DNA of 64,000 bases from an uncultured Rikenellaceae bacterium (GCA_944325305.1 CALUZO010000001.1:1-64000), one strand, 5' to 3'. Numbered from the stretch's first letter, positions 44,179-53,661 are shown. The notes: a model not told the origin generated them from the sequence alone. Program-made: numbers and translations.

Positions 44179-45381
44179 ATGGATTTTTTACACGGAATTG
44201 AACATATAAACGTGCAGTCTGACGTAGTGCCCGTAAACGATATTGTTACGGCTGTTATCGGTTTGGTCGGCACGGCAGACAAGGGCGAAGCCAATGTGCT
44301 GACCTTGTGTAAAAGCGAACAAGACGATGCGCAATTTGGCACAAAAGGGACGATACCCGAATCCCTTAAAGCTATCCGAATGCAAGACAGCACTAAGGGT
44401 AGCGCTCTTGTTTTTGTAATCAAGGTTAAAGCAGACACCGAAACGGTTACTGCCGCCGACATTATCGGGACAGTCAGTGAGGATGGTGCACGTACAGGGC
44501 TGAAACTGTTTGCGACTGCAATGGCGGATTACGGGTTTGAGCCTATGATATACATAGTCCCCCGATATTCGGCGCTTACCGCAGTAATGCAGGAACTTAT
44601 TGCCATTAACAACAGGAACGAAACTATGTCATACATCGACACGCCGGATGGCTATACGTTCGACGAGGTCATACAATCGCGTGCGGCACAGGGGGATTTT
44701 AGCACACTGACCGCCGGGCAAAAACTTCTTTTTCCCCACTTCCTTGTTGCGAATCCCGACTACAATGCGGACGCTGCGGAACCGGGCGAGAAATTTTTAA
44801 ACGTACCAATGTCGGCGTATGCCGCTGGCTTGCGCGCTAAAATCGACCTCGAAGAAGGGTGGCATGCTTCTTCTTCCAACCGTCAATATACGGGGGTTGC
44901 CGGCATGGATATAAGTCTAACATTTGCGCTGTCTGACAAAACGTGCGAATCGAACCTACTGAATGCCGCAGGGGTCACTACTGCCGTAAATATGTACGGC
45001 AATGGTATCGTTGAATGGGGCAACTACACCGCCGGATTTCCTGGCATCACCACACCCGATGCAATGGAGTGCGTGCGTCGTACCCGCGCAATTATGAAAC
45101 GATCCATAGACCTTGCCAGCATTCAGTTTATCGACAAAGTTCACGTAACACAGGCCGGCATCGATTTGGTACGCAACGCCGTCAACCAATATTTGAACAA
45201 GTTAAGCGGTGAAGGCAAAATAGTGGAAGGAGAATGCAAATACAATAAGGCAGATAACCCCATCGAAGATTTGGCACAGGGTATCGTGACTTTTGAAAAC
45301 GAATTTACCCCTTCTATTCCTATCGGGCATCTCAAATACAAATACAAACTTAACCTTAATAACCTCGGTAAAATAGAATAG
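44179..45381 (+). CDS. contractile tail sheath protein
   Basis: 400 aa. HGIEHINVQSDVVPVNDIVT and the following VIGLVGTADKG are the typical start of P2-FI-like sheath proteins. The C-terminal part FIDKVHVTQAGIDLVRNAVN, followed by the EFTPSIPIGHLKYKYKLNL ending, is the conserved tube-contacting domain. It shows that the tail is contractile (myovirus-type). The tube gene follows 2 bp later. Confidence 0.94.
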   Translation: MDFLHGIEHINVQSDVVPVNDIVTAVIGLVGTADKGEANVLTLCKSEQDDAQFGTKGTIPESLKAIRMQDSTKGSALVFVIKVKADTETVTAADIIGTVSEDGARTGLKLFATAMADYGFEPMIYIVPRYSALTAVMQELIAINNRNETMSYIDTPDGYTFDEVIQSRAAQGDFSTLTAGQKLLFPHFLVANPDYNADAAEPGEKFLNVPMSAYAAGLRAKIDLEEGWHASSSNRQYTGVAGMDISLTFALSDKTCESNLLNAAGVTTAVNMYGNGIVEWGNYTAGFPGITTPDAMECVRRTRAIMKRSIDLASIQFIDKVHVTQAGIDLVRNAVNQYLNKLSGEGKIVEGECKYNKADNPIEDLAQGIVTFENEFTPSIPIGHLKYKYKLNLNNLGKIE

Positions 45382-45383
45382 CC

Positions 45384-45896
45384 ATGACCATTACAAAAGT
45401 ATATGACGCCAATGTTTACGTAAACAATGGCAGCAAGCACGGCCAGGCATCGGAAGTTACGTGCCCGAACATAACGGCAATGATGACCGACTACGCCCCA
45501 CTGGGGATGCAAGGCTCAATGGAACTCTTTAACGGGTTCGACAAAATGGAATCTACCATAAAATGGACCTACCCGGACAATGAGGCACAAAAAGCTTTCG
45601 CAGACTTTATGACGCCAGTAGATATTATGGTGCGTTCCAGCAAAGCGGTTTATGACAACGGCGGGATCCAGTCGGAACAACCCATTGTAATAACAATGCG
45701 GGGATACTCTAAGCAACACAACATCGGGTCCTTCAAACCGAAGGAAGATGTAGAAGTCGAAAGTTCACTGTCGATAAACTACCTCAAGCAAGAAATCGAC
45801 GGTGAAGTAATCGTTGAAATTGACGTAATTAATAATATCTACAAGGTTGGCGGCAGGGACTTACTGGCAACCCGTAGGCAAAACCTCGGCTTATAA
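45384..45896 (+). CDS. tail tube protein (P2 FII-like)
   Basis: 170 aa, the size of P2 FII. ITKVYDANVYVNNGSKHGQA, then VTCPNITAMMTDYAPLGMQG and GRDLLATRRQNLG match the phage tube family. It polymerises inside the sheath. Its stop overlaps the next start by one base. Confidence 0.92.
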   Translation: MTITKVYDANVYVNNGSKHGQASEVTCPNITAMMTDYAPLGMQGSMELFNGFDKMESTIKWTYPDNEAQKAFADFMTPVDIMVRSSKAVYDNGGIQSEQPIVITMRGYSKQHNIGSFKPKEDVEVESSLSINYLKQEIDGEVIVEIDVINNIYKVGGRDLLATRRQNLGL

Positions 45897-46195
45897 TGGA
45901 AGCACTTAACAGGAAACCCGATTTAACGGCTCGCAGGTCAATGAACCTTCCCGACGGGACAATGATAGAAGTAGTGGGTGTTAAAGCCCGCACTATGGCA
46001 GTCGTAGCAAATAATAAAGCCCTGTCGGACTTCGACAGGGGCATACATCTGACTGCGGCCAAAATACACGTAAACGGCAAGCCGATTGTCCCCGATGACC
46101 TTCTTGACAACTTCACCGACGAAGAACTCAACCAAATAATCGAGTTTGTCAACCCGGACGAAGAAAAAGAAGGGACAAGTGAAAAAAACGGTTAA
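45896..46195 (+). CDS. tail assembly chaperone, short form (gpE-like)
   Basis: 99 aa, between tube and tape measure as is P2 gpE. The N-terminal part (RRSMNLPDGTMIEVVGVKAR) and the helical PDDLLDNFTDEELNQIIEFV match this class in size and charge. The gene ends in the sequence A AAA AAC GGT TAA: an ideal -1 slippery heptamer three codons before the stop, leading into the extension at 46189-46410. The two products together should guide tape-measure folding and tail length. Confidence 0.88.
   Translation: MEALNRKPDLTARRSMNLPDGTMIEVVGVKARTMAVVANNKALSDFDRGIHLTAAKIHVNGKPIVPDDLLDNFTDEELNQIIEFVNPDEEKEGTSEKNG
46183..46189 (+). promoter_or_regulatory. -1 ribosomal frameshift site (A_AAA_AAC)
   Basis: The heptamer is in the correct phase with the gpE-like frame (codons GAA AAA AAC at 46181-46189). 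Two small hairpins follow: 46213-46219 with 46236-46242 (7 bp) and 46243-46248 with 46255-46260 (6 bp). The first begins 23 bases after the heptamer, further than most stimulators. Confidence 0.85.
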
Positions 46196-46410
46196 AATCC
46201 CATTCCGGTTTATATGCCCGAACCATTAAGGTAAGGGGCATACACTATTCGGATATAGTGTTTTTAGCCCATTTTACCGGCAGTGGGATTGACGCCGTAC
46301 TTGACCTTTACGTCGATGATTTTTTTGTCTATCTCGATGCTGCAATCGAGCATCACAAGGAAATGTTAAACACACCCCGCCGGGTTGTAGTGGCGGGGTT
46401 TGAAAAGTAA
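46189..46410 (+). CDS. tail assembly chaperone extension (E'), expressed by -1 frameshift
   Basis: No start codon of its own is needed: after a -1 shift at 46183-46189 the frame is open for 73 codons to TAA at 46408-46410, giving a 171-aa fusion with the gpE-like protein. The peptide contains YARTIKVRGIHYSDIVFLAH and then DLYVDDFFVYLDAAIEHHKE. The tape measure gene starts 9 bp after. P2 E+E' is the known parallel: same place, same -1 shift. Without this reading there would be an unexplained 223-bp gap in a block where genes overlap. Confidence 0.88.
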   Translation, partial: RLKSHSGLYARTIKVRGIHYSDIVFLAHFTGSGIDAVLDLYVDDFFVYLDAAIEHHKEMLNTPRRVVVAGFEK

Positions 46411-46418
46411 CCTACCCT

Positions 46419-48335
46419 ATGGCCGCCACAAATACATTAAAATTAGCGTTCGTTTTATCCGCTACGGATAAAATGAGCCGCGTTATAGATCAAGCGGTCA
46501 AAAAATCTACCGACAAACTTAATACGTTTGAACGTAGTGCAACAATGATAGGCGGCAGTATGATGAGAACCGGTGCCACGATTGCGGGTGCCGGCGCCGC
46601 CATTTCTGCCGCCACATTCGGTATGGCAAAATCAACCGCAGATTATGCGGGACAGGTTTACGATATGGCGCGGGCAACAGGTGTGGGCGTCGAAGAATAC
46701 CAAAAGATGGCGTATGCGGCAAAAATGTCGGGAATAGAAAGCGAAAAGCTATCCACGTCATTGGTGCGTTTCGACAAACTTATTGTTGATGCTGCCAATG
46801 GGTCTAAAACCGCAGCGCAGACCTTCAAGGACCTGGGAATACAACTCAAAGATTCTAAAGGGAACTTCCGAGCGCCTAATGAGATTTTCGATGATGTAGC
46901 CGACATATTCCACAAAGTCGAGGATGGGACGGCAAAAACGGCACTGGCCTATGAACTATTCGGCAAATCCGGCGCCGACCTTATTCCTATGCTTAACGAT
47001 GGCAAAGCCGGATTGCGTAGCTTCTACGATGAGGCGATCCGGACCGGCAATGTTTTGGATGAAAATGTAATTTTGGCCGCCGACCAGTTTAGCGATGACC
47101 TCGAAAGAATAAAGTTGCAGGGCAAAGGCGCTGCCTTGCAATTAGGGGCATCCTTAATGCCAACCTTCCAAGAATTAGCGACCAAGCTAATAACTGTAAT
47201 ATCGAAAGTAACCGACTGGATAAAAGAAAACCCCAAACTTGTGGCAACAATCGGTAAGGTCGTTACAATCGTCGGTGGTTTAATGCTTATTGTAGGCACA
47301 GCCACAACAGTTATAGGTGGAATTATTTTCACTGTCGGCAAAATAGTCAGCACTTTCAAAATAGCTATCGGGATTATTAAAGGCGTTGCCGCTGCGGTTA
47401 AACTGTTGGGTACCGCTTTTTTAACCAGTCCTGTGGGTTGGGTGTTATTGATAATTGCCGCTGTCGCCGCCGGCGTATATCTTATTATCAAAAACTGGGA
47501 TAAGGTAAAGGCATTTTTCATAAAGTTGTGGGATGGCATTAAAACCGTCTTTAAATCGGTGTGGGACTGGATTAAAAACCTATTCCTAAACTATCATCCG
47601 GTGGGCCTTGTAATAAAGCATTGGGATAAGATTTCAGACTTGTTTGTCCGGATATGGGATAAAGTCAAAGGAGCTTTTAAAGCAGCTTGGGACTGGATAA
47701 AAAACCTATTCCTAAATTATACCGCTACTGGCCTTGTAATAAAACATTGGGATAAGATCGTCGATTTCTTTTCCGGTCTATGGTCCCGTGTAAAAGCGGC
47801 CTTCGCCGGGGGCTGGGACGCTATTGCCGCATTTTTCTCTGAATTGCCTTCTAAGTTCTTTGAATGGGGTAAAAATATAGTCATGGGCTTATGGAACGGA
47901 ATAACAGCCGTGTTTGACAAAGTGGTTGACGGCATAAAGAATCTTGGTAAAAAAATCGCTGGCGGTTTCAAAAAGGTATTGGGAATAAACTCGCCTTCCC
48001 GCGTATTCATGGAATACGGCTTAAACATTACCGAGGGACTAAGTAGCGGAATAAACGAAGGCGGCCGACAGGTTGAAAATACTACCGGCGGAATGGCAAT
48101 GCAAGCTACCCGAGGCATCCAGCAGTCTATTACCAATACGAGTGTTGGCGGCTCCAATATGTCAAACTCTATGGGTGGCCTTTCTCTCAATTACGCACCG
48201 AACATTATGATACAGGGCGGAATGACGCCTGAAACGCAGCAGGATTTTTTGCGAATGCTACGCCAGCATGGTAACGAGATCGTTGCCATAATGAAACGCG
48301 AGTTACAGAATAAGGAACGATTATCATTTGGATAG
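46419..48335 (+). CDS. tail tape measure protein
   Basis: 638 aa, short for a tape measure; by the usual 0.15 nm per residue the tail would be near 95 nm. The N-terminal half is helical with the TMP-core pattern (MARATGVGVEEYQKMAYAAK and so on), followed by hydrophobic segments (about 275-365) and a tandem repeat of a 42-aa unit containing WDWIKNLFLNY and GLVIKHWDKI (47565 onward, second unit from 47691). The C-terminal part holds GFKKVLGINSPSRVFMEYG, seen in many tape measures. Confidence 0.93.
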   Translation: MAATNTLKLAFVLSATDKMSRVIDQAVKKSTDKLNTFERSATMIGGSMMRTGATIAGAGAAISAATFGMAKSTADYAGQVYDMARATGVGVEEYQKMAYAAKMSGIESEKLSTSLVRFDKLIVDAANGSKTAAQTFKDLGIQLKDSKGNFRAPNEIFDDVADIFHKVEDGTAKTALAYELFGKSGADLIPMLNDGKAGLRSFYDEAIRTGNVLDENVILAADQFSDDLERIKLQGKGAALQLGASLMPTFQELATKLITVISKVTDWIKENPKLVATIGKVVTIVGGLMLIVGTATTVIGGIIFTVGKIVSTFKIAIGIIKGVAAAVKLLGTAFLTSPVGWVLLIIAAVAAGVYLIIKNWDKVKAFFIKLWDGIKTVFKSVWDWIKNLFLNYHPVGLVIKHWDKISDLFVRIWDKVKGAFKAAWDWIKNLFLNYTATGLVIKHWDKIVDFFSGLWSRVKAAFAGGWDAIAAFFSELPSKFFEWGKNIVMGLWNGITAVFDKVVDGIKNLGKKIAGGFKKVLGINSPSRVFMEYGLNITEGLSSGINEGGRQVENTTGGMAMQATRGIQQSITNTSVGGSNMSNSMGGLSLNYAPNIMIQGGMTPETQQDFLRMLRQHGNEIVAIMKRELQNKERLSFG

Positions 48336-48337
48336 CA

Positions 48338-49210
48338 ATGTTTGCACAATTAGGAGAACATATATTTCAAGGGTTAAAAACACCTTCGACTGCAAGCGAA
48401 AGCCATACTACCAAGTATGGTATAATCGCCCGTACAAACCGCAAGGATGCAGTGCAGCCAACGGGGGAAGAACTGGCCGAAATAACCCTTACTATTTTAT
48501 ATGCCTTAGATTTTTGTGTCCCGGATGAAGAAATCGAAGCACTGCAAAAGTCCCGGCGGGATCACGAAGTACTGCCATATATCAAAGGGGATGGTACCAT
48601 CATCGGCAACTTTGTAATAAAGTCCATCGACACAACTATCACTAAGGCATCCCCAACCGGCGCTACTGAAAAAGCTTCGGTAACTATTACACTACTTGAA
48701 TATGCGGATGCCGAAGCGCCAGCCACAAAAGGTACGGCAGTTATAAGTAACTACACATCCGGGGACCTTTCGCCACAATCTACACCCGTTGTAGAACCGC
48801 CCGCCACGCCTGTTGTTTCGCCGGCCAACGCAATTACTGCAGACCTTCAAGAAGCCAACGGAAAGATTGCGGCCATGAAGTCCGCAGTTGCCCAAGTAAA
48901 AAAAGGCACTGCAGATTTGAAACGCGGAGTGCGAAAAGTCCGTGAAGCTGCCAATGATACGCAGCAGTTATACCGGTCTGCACAAACAAAGATCGAGGTG
49001 ACAAAAAAAATAATCGACCGAGCCAGCGATTTGCCTTCTTCTTTAGATGAGGCATTGCGATATGCGGATAATTTGGCCTCGCTCGATGACTTAGCCGATT
49101 TATCGACACTCGAAACAGGAGTTGAACAGTTAGGTAATAGTGCCACAAAATTAACGGCCAATGCCGCACCGGTCGCAGCATTTTCAGCAACGCGTGAAGG
49201 GGGTAAGTAA
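48338..49210 (+). CDS. tail protein gpU-like with helical extension
   Basis: 290 aa. The first 130 residues (FAQLGEHIFQGLKTPSTASE, then LAEITLTILYALDFCVPDEE, and the DGTIIGNFVIKSIDTTI strand) match P2 gpU, which caps the tail tube at the baseplate side. A Pro/Thr linker follows, then a long helical region (about 165-275) with RVREAANDTQQLYRSAQTK. The extension is not found in P2 U. Its stop overlaps the gpX gene start. Confidence 0.82.
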   Translation: MFAQLGEHIFQGLKTPSTASESHTTKYGIIARTNRKDAVQPTGEELAEITLTILYALDFCVPDEEIEALQKSRRDHEVLPYIKGDGTIIGNFVIKSIDTTITKASPTGATEKASVTITLLEYADAEAPATKGTAVISNYTSGDLSPQSTPVVEPPATPVVSPANAITADLQEANGKIAAMKSAVAQVKKGTADLKRGVRKVREAANDTQQLYRSAQTKIEVTKKIIDRASDLPSSLDEALRYADNLASLDDLADLSTLETGVEQLGNSATKLTANAAPVAAFSATREGGK

Positions 49211-49422
49211 TGGACAGTTTCAATTATACAACCCAGGAAGGGGAACGCATAGACTTATTAGCCGCAAGGTTCTACGGTGGCAGCTATGGAATAGCTCTTA
49301 TTTCAGACGCAAACCCTGCCGTTCCCCTCGATGCGGTTTTTCCATTGGGGACAATCCTTGCAATTCCGATAATCGAAGAACAAGAACAAAATAACGACCA
49401 TTTACCGCCGTGGAAAAGATAG
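49210..49422 (+). CDS. tail protein X (LysM-like)
   Basis: 70 aa, the P2 gpX size. NYTTQEGERIDLLAARFYGG, then YGIALISDANPAVPLDAVFP is the LysM-like pattern of this family. It sits between U and D in the P2 order. It overlaps the next gene by 13 bp. Confidence 0.88.
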   Translation: MDSFNYTTQEGERIDLLAARFYGGSYGIALISDANPAVPLDAVFPLGTILAIPIIEEQEQNNDHLPPWKR

Positions 49423-50408
49423 ATAAATACAGTGAGGTGATAATCATTGACGGTAAAAATGTTACCGGGGATGTCAGTCCCTACCTTTCCCGCATCAGTT
49501 ATACCGATAGGCTGGAAGCGGAAAGTGATGACATTTCGCTGTACTTTGAGGATACACAAAAGTTATGGCAACAATCATGGTATCCGCAACAAGGTGATAG
49601 TTTACAGGCAAAAATCGGCAAGCCGGGCGATGTGCTGGACTGCGGAACATTTGAGATAGACGAAATAGAATTTGAAGGACCGCCCGATACTGTAACCGTT
49701 AAGGGAATTGCCGCAGCCATAAATAAGGAATTGCGGACAAAAAACAGTAAGGGTTTTGAAAAACAATCGTTGCGAAAGATCGCCCAATACTTTGCAGACA
49801 AACACGGGTTGCAGCTTATCGGAGATTTAAGCGTGTTGCAGAAGATTGAGATAGAAAGGAAAACCCAGGAAAACCAAACCGATCTGAGTTTTTTAAGCGG
49901 CCTTGCTAAAGAATATGGGTTTATTTTTTCGTTACGGGGCGGCTCCCTTGTTTTTATGGATATTGAAACGCTGGAATCGCAAGCCCCGGCAATGATAATA
50001 AACAGGTCGGATGTAGCCCGGTGGAATTTCCGGGATAAAACTTCGCAGGTGTACGCGGGAGCATCGGTATCAACGCGCGATATGCGTTCCAATACGATAA
50101 AAAAATGGGATATAAAACCATCCGGCACTGAAAGTAAAAAGGATATTTTAATTGTCGGTGGCCGTGCTGAAAATGAGAGCCAGGCACAGGCCAAAGCCAA
50201 AGGTGCATTAAAAAGTAAGAACAAAGAAAAGATTACCGGGTCCTTTTCCATTGAGGGCAAAACTTCATTGGTCGCGGGGATAACAGTCACGTTGGCCGAC
50301 TTCGGCAACTTTTCGGGTAAATGGCTTATTGAAACGAGTACACACAATAAGGATAAATCCGGCGGCTATACCACTGACGTAAGCGCATATAAAATTGTCG
50401 AACAATGA
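49410..50408 (+). CDS. baseplate hub protein gpD-like
   Basis: 332 aa, GTG start at 49410 within the gpX gene. VTGDVSPYLSRISYTDRLEA and FGTFEIDEIEFEGPPDTVTV-like text (actual DCGTFEIDEIEFEGPPDTV), then EYGFIFSLRGGSLVFMDIE, fit the P2 gpD hub (late control D) family, homologous to T4 gp27. It forms the hub under the spike. The following spike gene overlaps by 4 bp. Confidence 0.9.
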   Translation: MEKIDKYSEVIIIDGKNVTGDVSPYLSRISYTDRLEAESDDISLYFEDTQKLWQQSWYPQQGDSLQAKIGKPGDVLDCGTFEIDEIEFEGPPDTVTVKGIAAAINKELRTKNSKGFEKQSLRKIAQYFADKHGLQLIGDLSVLQKIEIERKTQENQTDLSFLSGLAKEYGFIFSLRGGSLVFMDIETLESQAPAMIINRSDVARWNFRDKTSQVYAGASVSTRDMRSNTIKKWDIKPSGTESKKDILIVGGRAENESQAQAKAKGALKSKNKEKITGSFSIEGKTSLVAGITVTLADFGNFSGKWLIETSTHNKDKSGGYTTDVSAYKIVEQ

Positions 50409-50935
50409 TGCGGTTGGGAATTATATCGGAAATGGGGACAGGTGAATACCTGGGGTATGCCCGTGTATATTTCGATGATCTTGATATTGTTTCCGGATGG
50501 CTGGCGCTTCCCTCGACCGGGACCAGAGGAACAAAGCAGTGGGTTCCGATGGCTGTGAATACACAGGTGGCTTGCCTTATGGATGACCAATGCGAACAGG
50601 GATGTATTGAAATGGCCTTATGGAGCGCCCAAGATACACCCCCGGAATGGGCAGCCCCCGACACCAGAGGAATACAGTTTCCGGACGGCACAGAGGTTTA
50701 TTATGACGCTAAAGAGCATCGGTTGTATATTAATGCGTCCGGCGCAGAACTCAATATAAAGTGTGGGAAATTGAATATTGAGGGGGAAGTCAACATTAAA
50801 GGAAACACCAATGTAAAAGGTGAAATAATCGCCAGTGATGAGGTTACAGCCGGCACAGAAAAAATTAAACTTACGACACATACACATCCGACCGGTGTAG
50901 GACCTTCGGGGAAACCTATACCATCGGTGATATAA
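50405..50935 (+). CDS. baseplate spike protein gpV-like
   Basis: 176 aa. An OB-fold domain (ARVYFDDLDIVSGWLALPST, then QVACLMDDQCEQGCIEMALW) and a C-terminal beta-helix made of short strands (INIKG/VKGEI-type) match P2 gpV. It ends with TTHTHPTGVGPSGKPIP, containing HTH (His-x-His), the iron-binding tip motif of such spikes. It pierces the outer membrane on contraction. Confidence 0.9.
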   Translation: MMRLGIISEMGTGEYLGYARVYFDDLDIVSGWLALPSTGTRGTKQWVPMAVNTQVACLMDDQCEQGCIEMALWSAQDTPPEWAAPDTRGIQFPDGTEVYYDAKEHRLYINASGAELNIKCGKLNIEGEVNIKGNTNVKGEIIASDEVTAGTEKIKLTTHTHPTGVGPSGKPIPSVI

Positions 50936-50947
50936 TAGTATAAAACT

Positions 50948-51172
50948 ATGCCAGTACAAAAAGCCACGTTAAAAGCAGAGATAAAAGCGGCCTTTATAGC
51001 TGAAATGAATAAAACCAGCGCTTCTGACCGGGAAGCATCCCTTGATCGTATCGCCGAAAAGATTGCGGATGCAGTGGCATCGGCAATTATAGATGGTGTA
51101 AATACAGCGAAAATAGAGTTGGCAAATTCAGCAGGCCCGGTAACAGGAACAATAACAGCAAGTGCAGTATGA
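50948..51172 (+). CDS. small baseplate-region protein (74 aa)
   Basis: Helical protein (KATLKAEIKAAFIAEMNKTS, then REASLDRIAEKIADAVASAI) between spike and gpW/gp25. Unrecognised; similar small proteins occur at this place in many Bacteroidetes contractile phages. Its stop overlaps the next start. Confidence 0.6.
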   Translation: MPVQKATLKAEIKAAFIAEMNKTSASDREASLDRIAEKIADAVASAIIDGVNTAKIELANSAGPVTGTITASAV

Positions 51173-51528
51173 CAACACCGAAAGACATACGCAATTGGCA
51201 GATAGACATTAACAATTCGGCAGCTATTGTTGAGGGGGTTAATGATATAATCCAGTGCATTTATATAATCCTAACCACGATTCCGGGAAGTGACCCCCTG
51301 CGCCCGGATTTTGGCAGTAACGTCTATAAGTTTATAGATAAGTCGGCGAACGAGGTGCAGGGACAGTTAATTTATGCAGCAAAAGAGGCAATAAAAAAAT
51401 GGGAAAAGCGCATTAACGTAACTAAATGCGCCCTTATCACCGAAGGTATAGGCATCGTAGCAATGCAAATTGAGGGTGATGTCGTTGCCACAGCCGAACA
51501 AACAGCATTTACCGTACCACTGAAATAG
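51169..51528 (+). CDS. baseplate wedge protein gpW/gp25-like
   Basis: 119 aa with DINNSAAIVEGVNDIIQCIY and the conserved LTTIPGSDPLRPDFGSNVYK, the gp25 family signature, including the EPR-like turn replaced by DPLRPDFG. It links sheath to baseplate. Confidence 0.9.
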   Translation: MTTPKDIRNWQIDINNSAAIVEGVNDIIQCIYIILTTIPGSDPLRPDFGSNVYKFIDKSANEVQGQLIYAAKEAIKKWEKRINVTKCALITEGIGIVAMQIEGDVVATAEQTAFTVPLK

Positions 51529-51536
51529 TAATAAAG

Positions 51537-52646
51537 ATGGAAGATACAAACACATTGCCTGTATTTGTAGTGCGTGATCCCGATGTAATCGCGGCCGAAA
51601 CAAAGGCCCGCATGGAAGAAATATTACAGCGGGAATTACAGCCGGGTCAAGTTGAACAGTTGATATTAAATGCCTTCAATTATCGAGAAGTGCTTTTAAA
51701 TAATCGTTTCAACGCGGGTATGGCACAGATGCTTTTTCAATTCAGTAGCGCCCCTGTGCTGGATTATCTTGCCGCGCTGGTCGCTGTTGAACGTCTGCCC
51801 GCAGCGAGCGCCAGTTGTACCGTGCGCTTTACGTTGATTGCAGGGCACGGTAGCGTCCTTATACCCGAAGGTACCCGCGTGGCGACAAGCGACAGCGCAG
51901 CAATCTTTAGCACTACAAAGGACATAACTGCCACAGCGGACATATTGACCGTTGACGTTATGGTTGAGGCAATGCAACCAGGAACGGAAGCTAACGGCTA
52001 TACTGCCGGCGAAGTGAATGCAATACTGGATCCATTGCCGTATGTATCGACTGTTGCAAATTTGGATGTAACCGCAGGTGGTTCCGATCCCGAAACAGAT
52101 GAGCAATTACGCGAACGTATGAAGTTAGCGCCTTCACAATTTTCTTCCGCCGGTTCCGTCAACAGCTATGTTTTTTACGCCAAAAGCGCCAGCCCACTAA
52201 TTATTGACGTTCAAGTACCGTCCCCTGTGCCGGGTACTGTCCTTATAATCCCTTTAACAATAATGGACGAAACCCCGCCACAAATATTGCAGGATGTTTA
52301 CACAGCTTGCAATCCCGAAAATGTGCGGCCTTTAACCGACACGGTAATTGTGTCGGCTCCCACACCAATAGATTACGCTATTGAGGTGGATGTCGTATTA
52401 TTTGAAGATACGCCGGCAGCCGAATTACAGGCAAGCATCTTAACGGAGTTGCAGAATTATGCAAAATCGAAGCGGGCCTTGCTGGGACAGGATATAATGC
52501 GGTCGCACATCATAGAAAAAAGTCGCAAGGAACGTGTTTACGATGTTGACGTTGTAAGTCCAGCCGAAAATATAGTTGTAGAAGATACTGAATTTGCAAG
52601 GTGTACGGGCATTAAGGTAAATATAACAGGCTTCAGTCGTGGATAA
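51537..52646 (+). CDS. baseplate protein J-like
   Basis: 369 aa, the P2 gpJ/T4 gp6 family. LPAASASCTVRFTLIAGHGS, then VLIPEGTRVATSDSAAIFST and the C-terminal KERVYDVDVVSPAENIVVED are typical. It forms the baseplate wedge ring. It overlaps the gpI gene by 8 bp. Confidence 0.92.
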   Translation: MEDTNTLPVFVVRDPDVIAAETKARMEEILQRELQPGQVEQLILNAFNYREVLLNNRFNAGMAQMLFQFSSAPVLDYLAALVAVERLPAASASCTVRFTLIAGHGSVLIPEGTRVATSDSAAIFSTTKDITATADILTVDVMVEAMQPGTEANGYTAGEVNAILDPLPYVSTVANLDVTAGGSDPETDEQLRERMKLAPSQFSSAGSVNSYVFYAKSASPLIIDVQVPSPVPGTVLIIPLTIMDETPPQILQDVYTACNPENVRPLTDTVIVSAPTPIDYAIEVDVVLFEDTPAAELQASILTELQNYAKSKRALLGQDIMRSHIIEKSRKERVYDVDVVSPAENIVVEDTEFARCTGIKVNITGFSRG

Positions 52647-53643
52647 TGTAAGAATTATAGCAAGTAGTCTATCCGATAATGAACTGGCGCAAGCCTTTGC
52701 GCAGTTAGCAGCGGAACGCTGGGATAACTGGGATTTCACGCCCTATCTGCCTTATTTGGTCGATACGTGTGCCCCGACGGTTCTGCCATTCCTTGCCGAA
52801 CAATTCGACATAGACGGTTTGCGTGGGTTTGCTATGGCTGTCACAATACAACAACAGCGCGAATTAATCAAACGCTCGATAGCACTACACAAATATATGG
52901 GCACACCTTGGGCGATACGCGAAGCGTGCCGTACTGTCGGCTTCCCTGTTATAATGCTGGAAGAAGGTGTTACGGCAATCCCAGGCGGTGAATCCGATCC
53001 GAACGACTGGGCGCGATTTCGGGTTATCATACAGATAAACGATGACCGGGTAGTAACCCAGGAAGAAGCCCGCAAGCTGCGTTACTTTGTCGAAAGCTAT
53101 AAAAACGCCCGTTCGCACCTCGTTGAATTAGGATTTTACCAGCCACTTACAGACGAACATATGTTCCGTGATGACGTGACTAATCGCGAAGCATTGGAAG
53201 TATTGGTAATGTCGCTTACTCCCAATCCTGTTATGATTAATCCACGAGGCGACACCAAATTCGTAACGGTTGAAACAAATGCGCCATGGCTATTATACAA
53301 TGACACATTTGATTGGGATGATGGTACTACCGATAAATTCACATTACAGTACACCGGGGCTATGGGGCGCAGTAATATAGCAATAACATCCGATCCTAAC
53401 GACACAGCCGACAGGGAAAAGACCATAGATATAATGACCGCCGACGGTAGGCTTTTCGGGCAACTTACAATAAAACAGAATTTCAATTGGAATAACGCAT
53501 ATAGCCGGGCATACTCGAAAGCATACAATAATTTCGACAATATAAGACGCCTGGCCGTATCGCCCGACATTGTAGATCTGCCACCCAAAGATGGCGCCGG
53601 CATATCAGAAGTAGAATCTAACTTAGACTGGGACATAGAATAA
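52639..53643 (+). CDS. tail protein I-like with C-terminal BACON-type domain
   Basis: 334 aa, GTG start. Residues 1-185 match P2 gpI (WDFTPYLPYLVDTCAPTVLP, then WAIREACRTVGFPVIMLEEG and VESYKNARSHLVELGFYQPL). Residues about 190-290 form an Ig-like BACON-type domain (VMINPRGDTKFVTVETNAPW), and the rest is a tail with AYSRAYSKAYNNFDN. The BACON part is clearly related to the split domain of the two genes that follow. BACON domains are common in Bacteroidetes phages and thought to bind mucin or glycans. Confidence 0.88.
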   Translation: MDNVRIIASSLSDNELAQAFAQLAAERWDNWDFTPYLPYLVDTCAPTVLPFLAEQFDIDGLRGFAMAVTIQQQRELIKRSIALHKYMGTPWAIREACRTVGFPVIMLEEGVTAIPGGESDPNDWARFRVIIQINDDRVVTQEEARKLRYFVESYKNARSHLVELGFYQPLTDEHMFRDDVTNREALEVLVMSLTPNPVMINPRGDTKFVTVETNAPWLLYNDTFDWDDGTTDKFTLQYTGAMGRSNIAITSDPNDTADREKTIDIMTADGRLFGQLTIKQNFNWNNAYSRAYSKAYNNFDNIRRLAVSPDIVDLPPKDGAGISEVESNLDWDIE

Positions 53644-53661
53644 CCTTTAAAATAAACAAAA

